From NCBI GenBank assembly GCA_027296185.1, contig JAPUJL010000360.1, positions 1 through 8,713 on the forward strand: DNA of 8,713 nucleotides, in the 5' to 3' direction. The notes beneath the pieces were generated by a model, which saw only the letters and a list, made by a program, of their open reading frames with translations, was not told where the DNA came from and made no database searches. Source of the DNA: SAR324 cluster bacterium. GTDB taxonomy: Bacteria; SAR324; JACQKK01. Below, piece after piece: positions 6,778 to 8,713 of the stretch. Both the position numbers and the translations under genes were made by a program. How positions within the stretch are numbered: position 1 is the first letter of the stretch; the number at the start of each line of letters is the position of its first letter.

Positions 6778-6819
6778 GGGAGCGGCGAGGACTTCTCCCA
6801 CGGTCCGCCGCCGGCCGCG

Positions 6820-8028
6820 TCACCCCCCGAGCACCTGGGCGATGGCACGGCAGAGGTAGGGCATGTTGGCGCGGGTCATGCCGGCTACGTTGATGCGGCC
6901 GTTCTCGATCAGGTAGACGCTGAATTCCTCCCGCAGCCGGTTCACCCCGTCCTTGGAGATCCCGGAGAAGGAGAACATCCCCCGCTGATGCTCCAGGAAG
7001 CCGAAGTCCCGGGTGACGCCCAGCTCCTTCACCGTCCGCACGAACAGGCGCCGCATCTCCAGGATGCGCTCCCGCATGGCCTTCAGTTCCTCGATCCACA
7101 GGGCGCGGAGGGCCGGATCGCCCAGCACCAGTTGCATGACCATCCCTCCGTGTGCCGGAGGGTTGGAGTAGTTGGCGCGGGCGTTCAGCTTGACCTGACT
7201 CATCAGCCGCCGGGCCTCGCCCCCGTTCGCCGCGACCAGGGTCAGCCCGCCCGTCCGCTCCCGGTAGAGCCCCAGGTTCTTGGAGTAGGAATTGGCCACC
7301 AGAAACGACAGCCCCGCGGAGGCCACGATGCGCAGCCCCTCGGTGTCCTCCTCCAGCCCGTTGCCCAGCCCCTGGTACGCGCAATCCAGGAAGGGCAGCA
7401 GCGCCCGCCGGGAGAACAGCTCGGCCAGCGCCCGCCACTGATCGGGGGCGAGGTCGGCCCCGGTGGGATTGTGGCAGCAGGCATGGATCAGCACCGCGTC
7501 GCCCTCGGGGATCGCCTCCAGCGCCTCCAGCATCCGGCCGAAGTCCAGCCCGTGGGTTTCCCGGTCGAAGTAGGGGTAGCTTTCGATCGGCAGCCCCGCC
7601 GCCGCGAACACCCCCGGGTGGTTCGGCCAGGTGGGGTCGCTCAACCAGACTTTCGCCCGGGGGTATTGGGCGTGGATGAATTCGGCGCCCAGCCTCAGCG
7701 CTCCGGTACCGCCCGGGCAGTGCATCGTCGCCGCGCGTCCCCCGGTGACGACCGGGTGCTCCTTCCCGAAGAGCAGCTCCTGGGTGAGCAACCCGTACTG
7801 GGCATCTCCGGCGATCCCCAGGTAATCCTTGGACTTCTCCTCGGCCAGCCACATTCCCTCGGCCCGCTTGACCGCCCCGAACACCGGGCTGGCGCCGTTC
7901 TCGTTCAGGTACACCCCGATGCCGAGGTTCACCTTGTTGGGGTTGGGGTCGCGGCGGAAGTGCTCGTTGAGCCCGAGGATCGGGTCCACGGGCGCCTGCT
8001 CGATGCCGGTGAAGCTGAAGCGGGTCAT
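6820..8028 (-). CDS. aspC: Aspartate/aromatic aminotransferase, class I alpha
   Basis: The 402-residue protein is a fold-type I PLP enzyme of the AspC/TyrB group, transferring amino groups between aspartate or aromatic amino acids and 2-oxoglutarate in the cytosol. Visible motifs in order: VNLGIGVY (33-40), DPTWPNHPGVF with W134 stacking on PLP, CCHNPTGADL with N187, D215 in FLDCAYQG, the Schiff-base lysine K250 in NSYSKNLGLYRERTG with phosphate-binding R258, ARANYSNPPAHGG with R284 for the distal carboxylate, and GRINVAGM with R378 for the substrate alpha-carboxylate. Length and ends match E. coli AspC, so the gene is complete. AspC and TyrB cannot be told apart reliably by reading. The ATG at 8028 starts at the family's usual F.....A..DPI block; the upstream bases show no strong ribosome binding site. 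It lies 139 bp downstream of the methyltransferase gene on the same strand and is convergent with lnt. Confidence 0.92.
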   Translation of the reverse strand: MTRFSFTGIEQAPVDPILGLNEHFRRDPNPNKVNLGIGVYLNENGASPVFGAVKRAEGMWLAEEKSKDYLGIAGDAQYGLLTQELLFGKEHPVVTGGRAATMHCPGGTGALRLGAEFIHAQYPRAKVWLSDPTWPNHPGVFAAAGLPIESYPYFDRETHGLDFGRMLEALEAIPEGDAVLIHACCHNPTGADLAPDQWRALAELFSRRALLPFLDCAYQGLGNGLEEDTEGLRIVASAGLSFLVANSYSKNLGLYRERTGGLTLVAANGGEARRLMSQVKLNARANYSNPPAHGGMVMQLVLGDPALRALWIEELKAMRERILEMRRLFVRTVKELGVTRDFGFLEHQRGMFSFSGISKDGVNRLREEFSVYLIENGRINVAGMTRANMPYLCRAIAQVLGG

Positions 8029-8058
8029 CGGTTGCCGTTCGAGATCATTGGGTGCGCG

Positions 8059-8090
8059 GGGGCCCGGCCGCCCGGGGGCCCGGCCGCCCG
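8059..8090 (+). repeat. 16-bp GC-only tandem repeat upstream of the aminotransferase gene
   Basis: The 16-mer ggggcccggccgcccg is repeated perfectly at 8059-8074 and 8075-8090, between the end of the methyltransferase gene and the aminotransferase start. Each unit is rich in self-complementary GGCC-type motifs and could fold in RNA or DNA. No T run follows on either strand, so an ordinary intrinsic terminator is not supported. The rest of 8029-8167 shows no ORF of note and no confident promoter. Confidence 0.85.
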
Positions 8091-8167
8091 CCGAGTTTCC
8101 AGGAGCGGATCGGCTTCCGGAACGCCGCGGCCCCGGAATCGCCGCCTTCGGCCAAGGTCAACAGCGG

Positions 8168-8713
8168 TCAATACATTCGGTACTGCAACAGCCGGCATTC
8201 CAGGGCGCCATTGTACAGAATCGTGCGGCGGGAGGGGCGCAGCCCGATGGACTTGATCAGCTCCCCCTGCACGGTGAACACGTACGCCTCCCAACCCTTG
8301 TAGCGCTGCTTGAGCACGTCGCCCAGGGCTGCGTACAACCCCGGCAGTTCCTTGCCCATCCGTTCGCCGTAGGGCGGATTGACCAGCACGATCCCCGCCG
8401 CCGGGCCTGTCCTGAGCGCCGTCGAAGGGCCGGTCCCGGGCGCTGCCGGATCTGTCTCGAGCACCGCCGGGTCTGTCTCGATCTTCGTCGCGGGACTCGG
8501 CCCCTCCGCCGCTCCCCGCCCGTTCTCCGGTTCGGCGCCGAGTGCGCCGCTCCCCGGCCGCGCGCCGGGCGGGCCGCTCGCTGGGGAGCACGGCTCGACG
8601 TCCCGGAAGTCGCCGACCGCGAAGCGGATCGCCTCCGCGACCCCCGCCGCCTCGGCATTGTGCCGGGCCTGGGCGATGGCCCGCTCGTCCCGATCGGAGG
8701 CCAGGATCGGGGC
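8168..8713 (-). CDS. rlmL: 23S rRNA guanine-N2 methyltransferase (RlmL-type), C-terminal part, runs off window
   Basis: I translated this frame back from the stop at 8168: it is open to the window edge, giving the last 181 residues of a longer protein. The enzyme family (COG0116) uses SAM to methylate N2 of guanine in 23S rRNA. Present are an N-terminal SASDRD-like acidic strand end (SDRDERAI, 6-13), ARHNAEAAGV (16-25), IRFAVGDFRDVEP (29-41), the catalytic VNPPYGER (111-118) and a typical family end containing KSIGLRPSRR and LYNGALECRLLQYRMY. The THUMP domain and SAM motif I lie outside the window. Between residues 41 and 107 is a Gly/Pro/Ala-rich insert where relatives usually have only a short loop. 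The product ends after one methyltransferase domain, so there is no fused RlmK at the C-terminus. An internal GTG at 8464 is not a plausible start, as it would remove half the catalytic domain. The aminotransferase gene follows 139 bp downstream. Confidence 0.8.
   Translation of the reverse strand, partial: APILASDRDERAIAQARHNAEAAGVAEAIRFAVGDFRDVEPCSPASGPPGARPGSGALGAEPENGRGAAEGPSPATKIETDPAVLETDPAAPGTGPSTALRTGPAAGIVLVNPPYGERMGKELPGLYAALGDVLKQRYKGWEAYVFTVQGELIKSIGLRPSRRTILYNGALECRLLQYRMY
8393..8479 (-). repeat. Four degenerate 21-24 bp repeat units inside rlmL
   Basis: Read on the - strand, units lie at 8479-8459, 8458-8438, 8437-8414 (24 bp) and 8413-8393. The first two begin GAGACAGA.CCGGC and the last two GGGACCGGCCC and AGGACAGGCCCGGC. 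Encoded blocks are ETDPAVL, ETDPAAP, GTGPSTAL and RTGPAAG. All lengths are multiples of three, so the frame is kept. The third unit and its border contain CCTTCGACGGCGCTCAGGAC, which resembles the CTTCGAC..GCTCAGG type of dispersed repeat I know from many proteobacterial genomes; that likeness is from memory. Confidence 0.75.

Noticed and set aside
6778..6819. Possible bidirectional terminator between lnt and the aminotransferase gene
   Set aside because: Only a five-base GGGAG/CTCCC pairing (6778-6782 with 6795-6799) and no T run on either strand.
5319..6893. 524-codon + strand frame overlapping lnt
   Set aside because: Out-of-frame reading of lnt with Gly/Arg-rich sequence; lnt retains the full catalytic triad in its own frame.
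6988..8256. 422-codon + strand frame opposite the aminotransferase
   Set aside because: Gln/Pro/Val-rich shadow translation without motifs; the - strand aminotransferase has all catalytic residues.
8025..8591. 188-codon - strand frame overlapping the rlmL end and continuing to the aminotransferase start
   Set aside because: Arg/Gly/Asp-rich shadow of the repeat-bearing insert; the neighbouring frame carries the conserved methyltransferase motifs.

Overview
The window is a GC-rich (by eye about 70%) stretch of ordinary chromosome from a Gram-negative bacterium. Apolipoprotein N-acyltransferase, a type A24 (prepilin-type) peptidase, a YdcH/DUF465 protein and an aspC/tyrB-type class I aminotransferase together suggest a proteobacterium. 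A high-GC gammaproteobacterium is plausible, but the sequence does not settle this. I see no CRISPR array, transposase, integrase, tRNA, rRNA or phage gene, and no convincing new defence or biosynthetic system.

Left part (1-3001, all + strand): a complete 74-residue YdcH-like protein, a divergent A24 membrane peptidase that keeps both catalytic aspartates but lacks the usual cysteine cluster, and a 617-codon frame combining a DppB-like and a DppC-like ABC transporter permease. The join between the two permease halves looks like the product of a one-base frameshift in a G run (2111-2115), not a true fusion. No transporter ATPase or binding protein is present.

Middle (2937-6777): an ITPA/RdgB-type nucleotide pyrophosphatase on the - strand overlaps the permease end by 65 bp. 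It is divergent, across 191 bp, from a probable two-gene unit, pyrC (dihydroorotase) followed by lnt (apolipoprotein N-acyltransferase, GTG start with a good ribosome binding site).

Right part (6820-8713, - strand): an aspartate/aromatic aminotransferase, preceded by the 3' part of an RlmL-type 23S rRNA guanine-N2 methyltransferase gene that runs off the window. The methyltransferase carries a low-complexity insert of about 65 residues, built partly of degenerate 21-24 bp repeats, immediately before its NPPY catalytic motif.

The genes are mostly housekeeping: nucleotide pool cleaning, pyrimidine synthesis, lipoprotein maturation, transamination and rRNA methylation. They do not form one pathway. 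The points most worth checking are the permease frameshift, the cysteine-free peptidase, the methyltransferase insert and the altered substrate motif in the pyrophosphatase.
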